A DNA stretch of 64,000 nt from BP-133 sp040756995 (GTDB taxonomy: Bacteria > Actinomycetota > Acidimicrobiia > IMCC26256 > BP-133), in the NCBI GenBank assembly GCA_040756995.1, contig JBFLYK010000033.1, forward strand, positions 23,209 through 87,208. The letters are read 5' to 3'. A program made the translations under genes and the position numbers. The notes beneath the pieces are model-generated. The model saw only the letters and a program-made list of their open reading frames with translations. It was not told the origin of the DNA and searched no databases. Shown here in pieces: positions 44,175 to 52,523 of this stretch (the first letter of the stretch is position 1; every line of letters begins with the position of its first letter).

Positions 44175-44633
44175 GTGAACCGGCGCCGATCGCGTCATCT
44201 GCCCACCTCCGAGATCCTTCCCCGACCGGCCCCCGACGTCGTCGAGGACGGGATCCCGGCCACCGAGGAGGTCCCGGACGAGCTCCTGCTGACCCACGAC
44301 GTCTCCCTCGGCCCGGTCCCGCCGGCCGATGAGCCGGTCGCCGCCGACGACTGGGGTACCACGGTCCGGGAAGAGCGGTCGGGCGAGCCGCTCGACATCC
44401 GACTGACCCGGGAGAATCCCGACCGGCCCGACTCCGTCGACGAGCCCGTCCGCCCGGTGTTCCAGCCGGGAGCCGAATACTGGGTCGACGAAGAGGCCGC
44501 CGAGATCGGCGATCTCGACGCCAGCTGGGAGGACACCCCGAGCCCTGAGGAGCTCGCCCTCCGGATCGACTCCGACCCGCCCGGCCTCACGTACGACGAG
44601 GGCCCTGACTATCTCGACGATGGCGAACCATGA
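44175..44633 (+). CDS. DUF5709-like acidic protein
   Basis: 152 aa from GTG 44175. DDWGTTVREERSGEPLDIRLTRENPD resembles the GTT...EGESLDQRL core of DUF5709, an actinobacterial acidic protein family; YLDDGEP closes it. Alternative starts are GTG 44154 and ATG 44139, both overlapping the zinc-ribbon gene. Probably soluble; function unknown. Its stop overlaps the cupredoxin start (ATGA). Confidence 0.7.
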   Translation: MNRRRSRHLPTSEILPRPAPDVVEDGIPATEEVPDELLLTHDVSLGPVPPADEPVAADDWGTTVREERSGEPLDIRLTRENPDRPDSVDEPVRPVFQPGAEYWVDEEAAEIGDLDASWEDTPSPEELALRIDSDPPGLTYDEGPDYLDDGEP

Positions 44634-45277
44634 TCCTGAAGACGTTCCGAGACAAGGTCCTGATCCCCTTCACCATCCCGGTGGCCGCCATCCTGGTGAT
44701 CCTCATCGGGGTGCTCAATTTCTCGGTGATCCTCCTCTCCTTGGAGGAGCGGGCCAGCCGGACGCTGGCCACCGTGGTGGCGATGCTGACGGCGACGGCG
44801 GTGCTGATCGGTGCCGCCTACTTCTCCCGGGGGCAGGACGGGTCGTCAAGGAGCCTCACGGCTCTGGCCACCATCGGGTTGGTGCTCGTGCTCGGCGGCA
44901 GCGTGGGCGCGGAGGCCCTCGAGGAGGCACGCGAGGCGCAGGCGCAACCGTCCGACCTGGGTCCGCCTGACATCACGGTCACGGCCGGCCCAGGTCTCGC
45001 CTTCCAGGAGAAGCTGCTGCGAAGCCGCCCGGGCAGGATCGTGGTCCAGTATGTGAACGCCGACACCGTCCCGCACACGTTCCTCTTCGACGGCATCGAC
45101 GGCTTCAAGCTCAAGGTGAACGCCAAAGGTGAGGTCGCCAAAGGCGCGGTCAAACTCGACCCCGGCAACTACCTCTACTACTGCGACGTCCCGGGCCATG
45201 AAGCGGCAGGCATGATCGGCTTTCTCATGGTGACCGAACCGACGGGAGAGGCGCCGGGCGACGGTGCCGGCCGGTGA
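44630..45277 (+). CDS. Membrane-anchored cupredoxin
   Basis: 215 aa. Three N-terminal hydrophobic helices (AAILVILIGVLNFSVILL, ATVVAMLTATAVLIGAAYF, LTALATIGLVLVLGGSV), then an extracytoplasmic cupredoxin domain from about 115. Type 1 copper ligands are His in VPHTFLF, Cys in YYCDVPGHE, the following His and Met in AAGM. It could carry electrons for a respiratory or nitrogen-oxide enzyme, or protect from copper. The helical pattern is reminiscent of cytochrome-c-oxidase-linked membrane cupredoxins. Confidence 0.85.
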   Translation: MILKTFRDKVLIPFTIPVAAILVILIGVLNFSVILLSLEERASRTLATVVAMLTATAVLIGAAYFSRGQDGSSRSLTALATIGLVLVLGGSVGAEALEEAREAQAQPSDLGPPDITVTAGPGLAFQEKLLRSRPGRIVVQYVNADTVPHTFLFDGIDGFKLKVNAKGEVAKGAVKLDPGNYLYYCDVPGHEAAGMIGFLMVTEPTGEAPGDGAGR

Positions 45278-45287
45278 GGCTGATCTC

Positions 45288-45764
45288 ATGCAGCTGAAAC
45301 AGGTTCTTGTGGGTCTCGACGATTCGGCGGCGGCCGCCACCGCCGCTCGCTGGGCGGCCGAAGCCGTGCGCGAGACGGGGGGTGAAGTGGTGGCCGTCCA
45401 CTGCCTCGACACCTCGGTCGTTCGCCTGGCGGTCGAATCCGTCATTCGTGGGCTGGGGGTGCCTCCAACCGACATCCTCAACTGGAAGCAGGAGATCCGC
45501 GATCTCCTCGAGGCGGATTGGGCCCAGCCGTTACGCGATGCCGGGGTACCGTACCGAACCTTGCTGGTAGAAGGCGACCCCGTCCATGCGCTGCTCGACA
45601 CCGCCCGTGACCTCGACGTGGACCTCATCGTCGTCGGCCACCAAGGCGGAACGACCTTCCTCCACCGGCTTTTCGGGCACGTGAGCGACGAACTGCTCGA
45701 CCATGCCAGCCGTCCCGTTGTCGTCGTGCCACTCTCACCGGTGAGCGAAGCCCCGGACGACTGA
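45288..45764 (+). CDS. Universal stress protein, UspA family
   Basis: 158 aa single domain. VLVGLDDSAAAATAARWA at the start and IVVGHQGGTTFLHRLFGHVSDELL give the UspA nucleotide site with G-H-x-G and FGHVS. Located after the cupredoxin gene and before 6-phosphogluconolactonase; GAGG precedes ATG 45288. Confidence 0.9.
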   Translation: MQLKQVLVGLDDSAAAATAARWAAEAVRETGGEVVAVHCLDTSVVRLAVESVIRGLGVPPTDILNWKQEIRDLLEADWAQPLRDAGVPYRTLLVEGDPVHALLDTARDLDVDLIVVGHQGGTTFLHRLFGHVSDELLDHASRPVVVVPLSPVSEAPDD

Positions 45765-45856
45765 AGTTTCGTGCGGTTTTCCTTCGCTGCCGCGGTGGGT
45801 GTCGAGGTGGTTCACGCTGGCGGCGAGCACTCCGGCGACGGCGACGCGGCCACCTC

Positions 45857-46537
45857 GTGAACGGCGTGCTTTGTGTCGTCGACGATGTCCCAGCCACGTT
45901 CGCGGCGACGGTGATCGCAGCGTTCGGATCCCGGCCGGAGCGGACCTTTTCGATTGTCTTGTCGGGTGGGAATACGGCGCGACGCTGCTACGAGCGTCTG
46001 GCCACTTCGATCGATCGGATCGACTGGAGTCGCGTTCACGTCCTGTGGGGCGACGAGCGCTGCGTCCCCCCCGACTCACCGCATTCCAACGCACGGCTGG
46101 CCTGCGAAGCCCTCCTCCGGCACGTTGGAGCTGTCGGCGCTGTCCATCCGATGCGTTGCGAGGAAGGCGCCGAACCATATGAGCGCCTGATCCGTCAACG
46201 GGACCACCTCGACATCGTCCATCTGGGCCTCGGCCCGGACGGCCACACCGCCTCGCTCTTTCCTCATTCACCGGCGCTGTGTGCCGGCCCCGATCGGCTC
46301 GTCACCATGAACCACGACCCACTCGGGAACAACCCCTTCCAGCGGATGACCTTCACCTTCGCCGCCATCGCCCGTGCCCGCCTTGTCCTGTTCAGCGTCG
46401 AGGGGCAAGAAAGGCGACCGGCCTTCGCCCGGGTCCTGGCTGGTGACCCGACCGCACCGGCCACACACGTTCGCGCCGACAAGATCATGTGGATCGTCGA
46501 CCCTGCTGTGGCAGGCCAGCAATCGAGAACGACGTAG
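45857..46537 (+). CDS. pgl: 6-phosphogluconolactonase
   Basis: 226 aa. SIVLSGGNTARRCYERLA, VLWGDERCVPP and DIVHLGLGPDGHTASLFP are the standard motifs of the NagB-like lactonase family. Hydrolyses 6-phosphogluconolactone in the oxidative pentose-phosphate path; with tal-pgi it covers two steps, but zwf and gnd are not in the window. GTG 45857 is the start; no overlap with the universal stress gene, 92 bases away. Confidence 0.9.
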   Translation: MNGVLCVVDDVPATFAATVIAAFGSRPERTFSIVLSGGNTARRCYERLATSIDRIDWSRVHVLWGDERCVPPDSPHSNARLACEALLRHVGAVGAVHPMRCEEGAEPYERLIRQRDHLDIVHLGLGPDGHTASLFPHSPALCAGPDRLVTMNHDPLGNNPFQRMTFTFAAIARARLVLFSVEGQERRPAFARVLAGDPTAPATHVRADKIMWIVDPAVAGQQSRTT

Positions 46538-46938
46538 CGGGCTTCGGACAGAGGCACCAGCAGGGCCGGCTTTCCCCCGGGCAACCGGGGCCACAGGAGC
46601 CGCGACCCCGCCCTCGTCCACAAGGCCTGCTGGACGTCACTGCTGCTTCGCAACGTGACGCGGCCCAGTCCTGTTCGTACAAGCAGTTTCAGTGCGCCGA
46701 TCTCTTGCGTCGCTGGCAAGAGCACTGACGGCAAGGCGGGGCGCGGCGGACCCAGAATGGCGGAGCCGATTTGATAAATGCGAGTTCACACCAGCGACAG
46801 CAGACCAGAAATGGCAGCCAAAGTGCAGCCAAACCAGCGAACGGATCTGAACAACACCGGACCGCAACCTTGCAAAAGTGCTGATAGAGCGATACGTTCT
46901 GAACGCTGGTGAACTGCATGGCCTGTCTTGGCCAATGA
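46538..46938. other. Gene-free stretch before the tRNA fragment
   Basis: About 400 bases with no convincing open frame. GC is lower from about 46740 on than in the surrounding genes. No integrase gene or 5' tRNA half could be found. Likely remnant of a junction between island and chromosome. Confidence 0.5.
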
Positions 46939-46980
46939 ATGGCATGCAAGAGGTCGGGGGTTCAAATCCCCCTGGCTCCA
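46939..46980 (+). tRNA. 3' half of tRNA-Ala(GGC), possible attachment site
   Basis: Reads from the anticodon loop (AT-GGC-AT) through the anticodon-stem 3' strand GCAAG, variable AGGTC, T-arm GGGGG-TTCAAAT-CCCCC, acceptor 3' strand TGGCTCC and discriminator A. T at position 70 fits the G3-U70 identity of tRNA-Ala. The matching 5' half (acceptor GGAGCCA, D-arm, CTTGC) is missing upstream, so the gene is not intact. CCA is not encoded. Confidence 0.7.
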
Positions 46981-46982
46981 CG

Positions 46983-47010
46983 GAGAAGCCCTCGTGAGGG
47001 GGCTTTTCTC
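46983..47010 (+). terminator. Hairpin after the tRNA fragment
   Basis: GAGAAGCCCTC pairs with GAGGGGGCTTTTCTC over a two-base loop, with bulges, followed by a weak T-containing run. It looks like the original tRNA terminator retained with the 3' half. Confidence 0.5.
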
Positions 47011-47159
47011 ATCTCCGCTTTTCTCATCTCCGGGGGTCCGCCCGTTGGTCATGCCGTCGGCCCGATTCGGGGCATTCGGGCGGATGGAGGAGTTTTAGGG
47101 GCCGAACTCGAAATGTAAGGCAACCCTAATACCAGGGTCCCTCGGCTGCAGACGGCTCG

Positions 47160-47202
47160 GCGGCACCGGCGGCGTGGTTCTCCTGCACTCCGCCGGTGCC
47201 GC
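47160..47202 (-). terminator. GC-rich hairpin downstream of the GH26-like gene
   Basis: A 13-bp perfect inverted repeat (GCGGCACCGGCGG and CCGCCGGTGCCGC) with a 17-base loop lies about 24 bases beyond the minus-strand stop at 47226. There is no T-tract on that strand, so it would be a GC-type terminator or RNA stabiliser. Confidence 0.55.
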
Positions 47203-47225
47203 TTTCCGATGCTCCCCCGTGGCGG

Positions 47226-48809
47226 TCAGCGGAGGCTGAAGGGCGTCGACGTGAAGTGGCCGTCCTGGGCGAAGGCATCCCAGTAGCCCCAGTGCCCGTC
47301 GGCCTTGAAGAGCGTCCAGTCGTGCCATTCGCCGGCGTCCATGTACTCGACGTGGAAGTAGATGAACCCGATGAAGACCGACCGGGCGTCGTTGTTGTTC
47401 CGCATGTAGGCCCGGGCGTCGCGCAACCACTGGTTACGGTCGTAGCCGTCCTTCGCCGGAGCGCTCCCGGTCTCCGACGGGAACAGCTTCTGGCCCCGCT
47501 TGCGGGCCAGCGCCACGGCCTCCTTCATGACGGCTTCGTAGCTGTACCAACGCCCGTCGCCGATGTTCCAGTCGTACCAGTTGTACGAGGTGGGGGCGAA
47601 GATGTCGAAGACCCCGTCGCCCGGATAGAACCGGTCGGCCGACCCCAGGGGCGTGCCCTTCTTGGCGTCCCAGAGCGTCGGGGCGTACGCGAAGTGCACC
47701 TTGCCCCCGGTGGTGTGGTGGGCGCCTCGCCGCAGGAGCGTGTCCTTGATCCGCAGCACCGCCCGGCGGTAGTGGACGTCGGTGTTGGTCGAGCCGTTCA
47801 CGTCGTCGTGGGGCTCGTGGTGGAAGATGAAGATCACCTCTTTGTCGTAGGACTTCAGCGCATCGACGAGCTGGGTGACCGTCGGGTTGGTGGCCGTCCC
47901 GTCCCCCACCGCCTTCCATCCGCCGGACGGGGGTTTCACGCTCCACATCGGGAGCTTGCCGATCGCCATCGTGCGCTTGAAGGCGTCGGGCGGCCACTCC
48001 CAACGGGGCGAGTAGATCCGGACAGCGGCGCAGCGCTTCCCCATCTCGTCGGTCTTGCACGTCTCGCCCTCCGGCGACCACCGGTCGTCGCAGGTGCCGT
48101 GGGGATCGCGGCCGACGTGGTAGCCGATCATGATGCCGGGTGCGAGGACGCCCAGCGTGCCCCGGGCGTAAGTTGTGGACTTCGGGTACTGCCCCCACGC
48201 CCCGCCCCGGGAGTCGGCCGACCAGCGGATGATCCCGTCGGTCTTCTTCTCGACGTAGAGGTACATCTCGACCAGCCCGGCCGGCAGCGGCACGTCGATG
48301 GTGCCGTTCATGGGGTCGGTGTCGAGGTGGATGGTGCGGATCACGCCGCCATAGGGCGCTTCGTTGATCGGAACCATCCATTCCGTCGTCCCGATCTTCC
48401 CGCCGCCGTTGGGGTACCGCAGATAGATCCACGCCGCGGTGGCCCGGGAGTTCGTACCGGAGTTCGTCGAATTCCACTCGAAGCGGAGCGTGATGCGGGA
48501 CCGGCCGTCCCGCTGATGCTCGGACTGGTGGCCTGTGGCCGTGATCGGGTCGACGTCGGTGATCGACACGCAGTAGCGGGTCATGGCGCCGGTCCACGGC
48601 CCGTCGCCCCGGACCTTCACCACCGTGAGCCCCCGCCACGGTTCGCCTTCGATGGGCGTGGTCGTGCTGGGCGGGGCGGGCACCGGGGCGGTCTGGGCTC
48701 CGGCCATTCCGGCGCCCAGCGGGCGCAGCGCCCACGGAGCGGCACCGGCCGCGACGAGCAGGCCGGACCGCCACAGGAACTCCCGGCGGGAAGCGGTGTC
48801 GCGGGGCAT
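47226..48809 (-). CDS. Tat-exported GH26-like glycoside hydrolase (putative beta-mannanase)
   Basis: 527 aa. Twin-arginine signal SRREFLWRSGLLVAAGAAP, then a beta-rich accessory region (about 60-230) and a TIM-barrel-like region. IFIFHHEPHDD supplies the acid/base glutamate pattern of GH26 enzymes and FPSETGS a candidate nucleophile; the two lie about 100 residues apart. Substrate would be a mannan-like polymer, but only the motif pattern supports this. It overlaps the RTX-like gene's stop by TGATG. Confidence 0.7.
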   Translation of the reverse strand: MPRDTASRREFLWRSGLLVAAGAAPWALRPLGAGMAGAQTAPVPAPPSTTTPIEGEPWRGLTVVKVRGDGPWTGAMTRYCVSITDVDPITATGHQSEHQRDGRSRITLRFEWNSTNSGTNSRATAAWIYLRYPNGGGKIGTTEWMVPINEAPYGGVIRTIHLDTDPMNGTIDVPLPAGLVEMYLYVEKKTDGIIRWSADSRGGAWGQYPKSTTYARGTLGVLAPGIMIGYHVGRDPHGTCDDRWSPEGETCKTDEMGKRCAAVRIYSPRWEWPPDAFKRTMAIGKLPMWSVKPPSGGWKAVGDGTATNPTVTQLVDALKSYDKEVIFIFHHEPHDDVNGSTNTDVHYRRAVLRIKDTLLRRGAHHTTGGKVHFAYAPTLWDAKKGTPLGSADRFYPGDGVFDIFAPTSYNWYDWNIGDGRWYSYEAVMKEAVALARKRGQKLFPSETGSAPAKDGYDRNQWLRDARAYMRNNNDARSVFIGFIYFHVEYMDAGEWHDWTLFKADGHWGYWDAFAQDGHFTSTPFSLR

Positions 48810-49534
48810 CAGCGGCCCTCGCAGTATTCGGTCTTGTCCTCGGGACCGACGTTGCAGGTGTCCTTGCCCATCCAGCCGTTGAGCGTGTCCTTGCCGCCGT
48901 CGCCGTAGAGGCGGTCGTCGCCGTCGCCGCCATAGAGCGTGTCGTCGCCGGGGCCACCGTGGACTTCGTCGTTGGCGGATTTACATTTGTTGTAGGGGCT
49001 GTTTCCCATGTTGTCGTGATCGAAGCTTTCGTCCCACGAGCCGAAACCCCGGTACCGGTCGGCGCCTTCTTCGAGGTACACCACCGCCTTCTTGCAGCCG
49101 TCGTTGCGGACGGTGTCGTCACCCGGGCCGGCATACACCTCCTCGGCCCGGAGGATGGTGTCGTTCCCCGGCCAGCCGTAGACCGTGCGGGCGCCCTTGG
49201 CGTAGTCGTTGCCCTCGCCGAGACACACGATGTCGTCGTTGGAAGGCGGGTCGACCGGCTGGGGATCGCTCACCGAATGGTTCTGCTCGGTGTCCGCCGG
49301 GTTGTAGACCCGGTCGTCGCCGCCGAGGGTCACGACGACGTCCCGGCCCTTGGTGAGCTTGAAGACGTCATTGCCCTCGGTGCCGACGTACGTGGCCTTC
49401 TGCCCGGCGCAGGTCTGATCGCCGTCGGCAGCCGCGTCGACCTCGATGGGCGCCAATGCACACGAGGCGAGAAGGACAAATGCGAGGACGGGAAAGACGT
49501 GCCGGCGCAACACCTTCACCTCCGAGGACCCCAC
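48809..49534 (-). CDS. Secreted RTX-like calcium-binding repeat protein
   Basis: 241 aa. Signal peptide FPVLAFVLLASCALAP, followed by partial hemolysin-type repeats: VGTEGNDVF, LGGDDRVY, GGPGDDTLYGGDGDDRLYGD and DGGKDTLNG, consistent with calcium-dependent beta-rolls. Several Cys (DQTCAG, DGCKK, YNKCKS, DTCNV, YCEG) may form disulfides. It is co-transcribed with the GH26-like gene. Start may be 49534 or an internal GTG (VLRRHVFPV); the first is retained. Confidence 0.8.
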   Translation of the reverse strand: MGSSEVKVLRRHVFPVLAFVLLASCALAPIEVDAAADGDQTCAGQKATYVGTEGNDVFKLTKGRDVVVTLGGDDRVYNPADTEQNHSVSDPQPVDPPSNDDIVCLGEGNDYAKGARTVYGWPGNDTILRAEEVYAGPGDDTVRNDGCKKAVVYLEEGADRYRGFGSWDESFDHDNMGNSPYNKCKSANDEVHGGPGDDTLYGGDGDDRLYGDGGKDTLNGWMGKDTCNVGPEDKTEYCEGR

Positions 49535-49574
49535 GCCACATGGGACACATGACGGTACACGGAGAGCGGAGGTA

Positions 49575-49612
49575 TTTCGCCTAAAATCTTTCAGTCGATT
49601 TTGGCTAACTTA
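49575..49612 (-). promoter_or_regulatory. AT-rich likely promoter of the RTX-like/GH26-like operon
   Basis: The most AT-rich short run in the right half of the window, with an inverted repeat AAAATC-8-GATTTT at 49583-49602. It lies 50-80 bases before the 49534 start on the minus strand. No clean -35/-10 pair is assigned. Confidence 0.4.
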
Positions 49613-49680
49613 ACGGCGACATTTCGCCGTTTCCTCGGCGCCTCCTTGTGTTTGCCGAGCCGTCATCGGGCCGCCGCCTG

Positions 49681-50928
49681 TCACGGCGTCGTGTGTCGTC
49701 GAAGCAACTCGATCGCTTCCGTTCGACGAGCGTGCTCGGCCCAGCCCAGCGGCGTGGCGTTGAAGCCCGGGTCCCGCAGCTCCGGATCGGCGCCCACGTC
49801 GAGGAGCACCGCGACGACCGCGACGTCGCCGTCGTAGGCCGCCTGGTGCAGCGCTGTGACGCGGGCCCACACGTTGACGTCGAAGCCGAGCTCGGCCAGG
49901 AGGCGGATGGCGGCGGGCCGGCGGAGTTCGGTGGCCTGGAGCACCGCGTCGGGCCGGCGGGTGATGGCCTCGGCGGTCAGGCCGGGCCGCTCGGCCAGCA
50001 TCCGTTCCACCGTCGCCCGGTCGGCGGCCATGCACGCCGACAGGAACTCCTCGACCGGGTCGAGCTCGGGCACGGTGGCCCCGGCCCCCCGGAGCAGCTC
50101 GGCGACCTCCCGGTTCCCCCGCCGGACGGCCGCCTCGTAGGGCGTGAGGCCCAGGCGAAGCGGGTGCCGGGTGCCGAGGCCGTCGGGGTCGGCGCCAGCG
50201 GCCAGGGCGAGGCGGGCCCATTCGGGCCGGTTCTCGAAGGCGGCCACCACGAGCTGGTCCTCCAGGAGCTGGGCCGGCGTCCCGTGGGCGGAATTGAGGC
50301 GGGCGTGCCAGGAACCGCCCCGGTCGGTCCCGAGCCCGAATTCGATGAGCAGGTGGAGGTGGCTGGCGTCCGGCTCGAACTGCCGGTTGTAGAGCGTCTG
50401 GCTGTCGTTGGGGTCGGCGCCGGCCTCGAGCAGCCGCCGGGCCAGCGCCAGGGCGTGGCGGTGGGGCGGCTGATTGGTCCTGTCCTCTCCCCCGCCGAAG
50501 ACGCCGGTCAGGGCGGTGAAGGGATAGTTGCCTTCCCACAGGTAGCCGGCATTGGGATCGGCGCCGGCGTCGAGGAGCAGGCCGGCCATGGCCACCGGGT
50601 CGTGGCCGGGGGCGTCGCTGTCGATGCGGGAGTAGGCCAGGTAGAGCAGCGGCTCCCAGTTGAACGGGCCCCCGGGGCGGTTGACGCAGGCCGGGTCTTC
50701 GGCGAGGAAGGCCTGGGCGGCGGCCACGTCGCCGACCGCCGACGCGGTGTAGATCGTGGCGCCGGCCAGCGCCGGCTGCCGGGCGAGCAGGGCCCGGGCC
50801 TCGGCGTGGCGGCGCGTGTCGTCGCCGCCGTAGAGCAGGCAGCCGAGCCGGAGAAGATCGTCAGCCGGGCCGCTGGTGCCGAGGGCCTGACCGTCCTCGT
50901 GGGGATAACGGGCGTAGCGCTCCGGCAC
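49681..50928 (-). CDS. Ankyrin-repeat protein
   Basis: 415 aa, no signal peptide. At least six ankyrin-type units are visible, e.g. VAMAGLLLDAGADPN, LARRLLEAGADPN, WARLALAAGADPD, VAVVAVLLDVGADPE and AIELLRRHTTP at the end. Protein-protein interaction role; partners unknown. The open frame has no stop-interrupted repeats. It follows the LAxTG protein gene by 18 bases on the same strand. Confidence 0.86.
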   Translation of the reverse strand: MPERYARYPHEDGQALGTSGPADDLLRLGCLLYGGDDTRRHAEARALLARQPALAGATIYTASAVGDVAAAQAFLAEDPACVNRPGGPFNWEPLLYLAYSRIDSDAPGHDPVAMAGLLLDAGADPNAGYLWEGNYPFTALTGVFGGGEDRTNQPPHRHALALARRLLEAGADPNDSQTLYNRQFEPDASHLHLLIEFGLGTDRGGSWHARLNSAHGTPAQLLEDQLVVAAFENRPEWARLALAAGADPDGLGTRHPLRLGLTPYEAAVRRGNREVAELLRGAGATVPELDPVEEFLSACMAADRATVERMLAERPGLTAEAITRRPDAVLQATELRRPAAIRLLAELGFDVNVWARVTALHQAAYDGDVAVVAVLLDVGADPELRDPGFNATPLGWAEHARRTEAIELLRRHTTP

Positions 50929-50946
50929 CGCCAGATACCGGCGGCC

Positions 50947-51948
50947 TTACCGGGTGATCGGCACTGCCCGCCGGGTCGGACGGGTCATGACCACGAGGCC
51001 GGCGCCGGTCAGCATGATTCCCAGCCCGAAGAGGCCGCGGGCCGTGCTGGCCGAGCCCGTCCGGGCCAGAGGCGTCCGAGGAGCCTGCGCCGCATCGGCC
51101 GGCGCCGCCGTCGACGACGGGGCCTGGCCGGTGGCGGCCGGCGTGTCGCCGGGCGCCGACGCCGCCGTCCGGGGGGCGGGAGCCGCTCCGGGCCTGGCCG
51201 CAGCTCCGGGGGCCGTGCCGGCGACCGGCGGAGCCTGCGCCGGAGCGGTCGGATTCCCGGCCGCGGGGGCCGACGGAGGCGGCGCCTCGCCGGGCTGCAC
51301 CGGGGCGGCCACCTCCTTGAAGCCCTGGTCCGGCACCCGATCGGTGGCCATCGGCGCCTTGTCGTCGCTGGGGTTGGTGTCGAAGAACATCGCCACCGAG
51401 TAGCCCAGCTTCTGGGGCTTGCCGATGCACTGCGGGTCGATCACCAGGGTGTAGCCGTCCTCCGGCGAGAAGCTGGCGGAGTCGGCGTCGCAGAGCGACG
51501 TGTCGTCGGGCTTGTTGACGTCGAAGACGGCGCCGTAGAGCTCGCCGCTGTCGGTGGCGAACTCCACCGTGTACTCCGGCTTGCCGTCGCCGTTGGTGTC
51601 GAGGGCCCACTCGGCGTCGCTCCGGTCGGACCACGCCTTGTCCTTGAGGGGATCCGTCGGCTGCTTGACCTGGACCTTCATCCTGATCCAGCCCGGGGCG
51701 TACTCCAGCGAGGCCCCGGTGATGTCGGCCCGGGGGTTATCGCCCTTGACGGGCGGGGGCAGCTCCTTCGGCGGGGCCGCCGGATCGACGAACGGCGCGG
51801 TGAGCACATCGGCCGCTCCGTCGGTGACCTTCTCGAGCGTGGTCACGAGGGGCGGCAGCGTGTCAGCCGCCCGGGCGCCCGTTGGCGCGGCCACGACCAA
51901 GAGGCCGATGGCCAGCATCCCGAGGCCTGACATCCGGCGATTTCGCAC
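50947..51948 (-). CDS. Cell-wall-anchored LAxTG-type surface protein
   Basis: 333 aa. Signal peptide LGMLAIGLLVVAAPTGARA, a beta-rich domain of about 150 residues (WALDTNGDGKPEYTVEF), a Pro/Ala-rich stalk, then LARTG, a hydrophobic helix (GLFGLGIMLTGAGLVVM) and Arg-rich tail. LAxTG is the motif read by class E sortases of high-GC actinobacteria. Function of the exposed domain unknown; a Ca or carbohydrate role is not demonstrated. Confidence 0.83.
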   Translation of the reverse strand: MRNRRMSGLGMLAIGLLVVAAPTGARAADTLPPLVTTLEKVTDGAADVLTAPFVDPAAPPKELPPPVKGDNPRADITGASLEYAPGWIRMKVQVKQPTDPLKDKAWSDRSDAEWALDTNGDGKPEYTVEFATDSGELYGAVFDVNKPDDTSLCDADSASFSPEDGYTLVIDPQCIGKPQKLGYSVAMFFDTNPSDDKAPMATDRVPDQGFKEVAAPVQPGEAPPPSAPAAGNPTAPAQAPPVAGTAPGAAARPGAAPAPRTAASAPGDTPAATGQAPSSTAAPADAAQAPRTPLARTGSASTARGLFGLGIMLTGAGLVVMTRPTRRAVPITR

Positions 51949-52050
51949 GACCCACCCCCCAGTGGAAGACCGTTCTATGTTAGGAGGAGGATTTGCGTCC
52001 TTCGCGCCGTTGAGACGCTTCGGGCGATTCCTCCCGATTCCCCAGGCTTC

Positions 52051-52419
52051 CTAGGATACCGCGGCGGCGGATTCCTCCCACTCCAGGCGCGGCGCGTCGG
52101 CCCAGAGCCGGTCGAGGTTATAGAAGTCCCGCGTCTCCTCCAGGAAGACGTGGACCACGAAGTCGCCGTAGTCGAGGAGCACCCATGAGGCGTCGTGGAG
52201 CCCCTCGGTGCGGACGGGCCCGGGGTGGCCGTCGTCTTTCAGCTTCTTCTCGACTTCCTCGGCGATGGTCTTCACCTGCCGGACGTTGCGCCCGCTGGTG
52301 ATCACGAAGATGTCGGTGATCCCGATGATGGGCCCGACCTCGAGGACCAGGGTGTCGGCTCCGTTCTTGGCCGCCGCGGCGCGGGCGGCCAGGATGCTGC
52401 GACTACGTACGTCTTCCGT
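52051..52419 (-). CDS. rsfS: Ribosomal silencing factor RsfS, possible ACG start
   Basis: RsfS binds ribosomal protein L14 and blocks subunit joining in starvation. Motifs GADTLVLEVGPIIGITDIFVITSG and ASWVLLDYGDFVVHVFLEETRDFYNLDRLWADA are diagnostic. The strong AAGGAGG at 52426-52432 is followed 6 bases later by ACG (52419), with no ATG/GTG/TTG in frame between them; the only in-frame ATG is at 52482, with a weak site. I set the start at ACG (122 aa); the long form is 143 aa. It follows nadD on the same strand. Confidence 0.85.
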   Translation of the reverse strand, partial: TEDVRSRSILAARAAAAKNGADTLVLEVGPIIGITDIFVITSGRNVRQVKTIAEEVEKKLKDDGHPGPVRTEGLHDASWVLLDYGDFVVHVFLEETRDFYNLDRLWADAPRLEWEESAAAVS

Positions 52420-52523
52420 GGGATTCCTCCTTGGGGAAGTGAGTCGGCCGGCCTGCCAGGACGCAAAAAGGCGCCGGGTCATCGTCCCGACGCCAAACCT
52501 GCCGAATCGCCGTCATCTGGCCT

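Noticed and set aside
46538..46980. Complete tRNA-Ala or tRNA with a group I intron
   Set aside because: I could not find the 5' acceptor GGAGCCA, D-arm or anticodon-stem 5' strand upstream; only the 3' half is present.
46637..46981. Minus-strand frame reading GGFEPPTSCMP
   Set aside because: A classical spurious translation across a tRNA 3' region; no other support.
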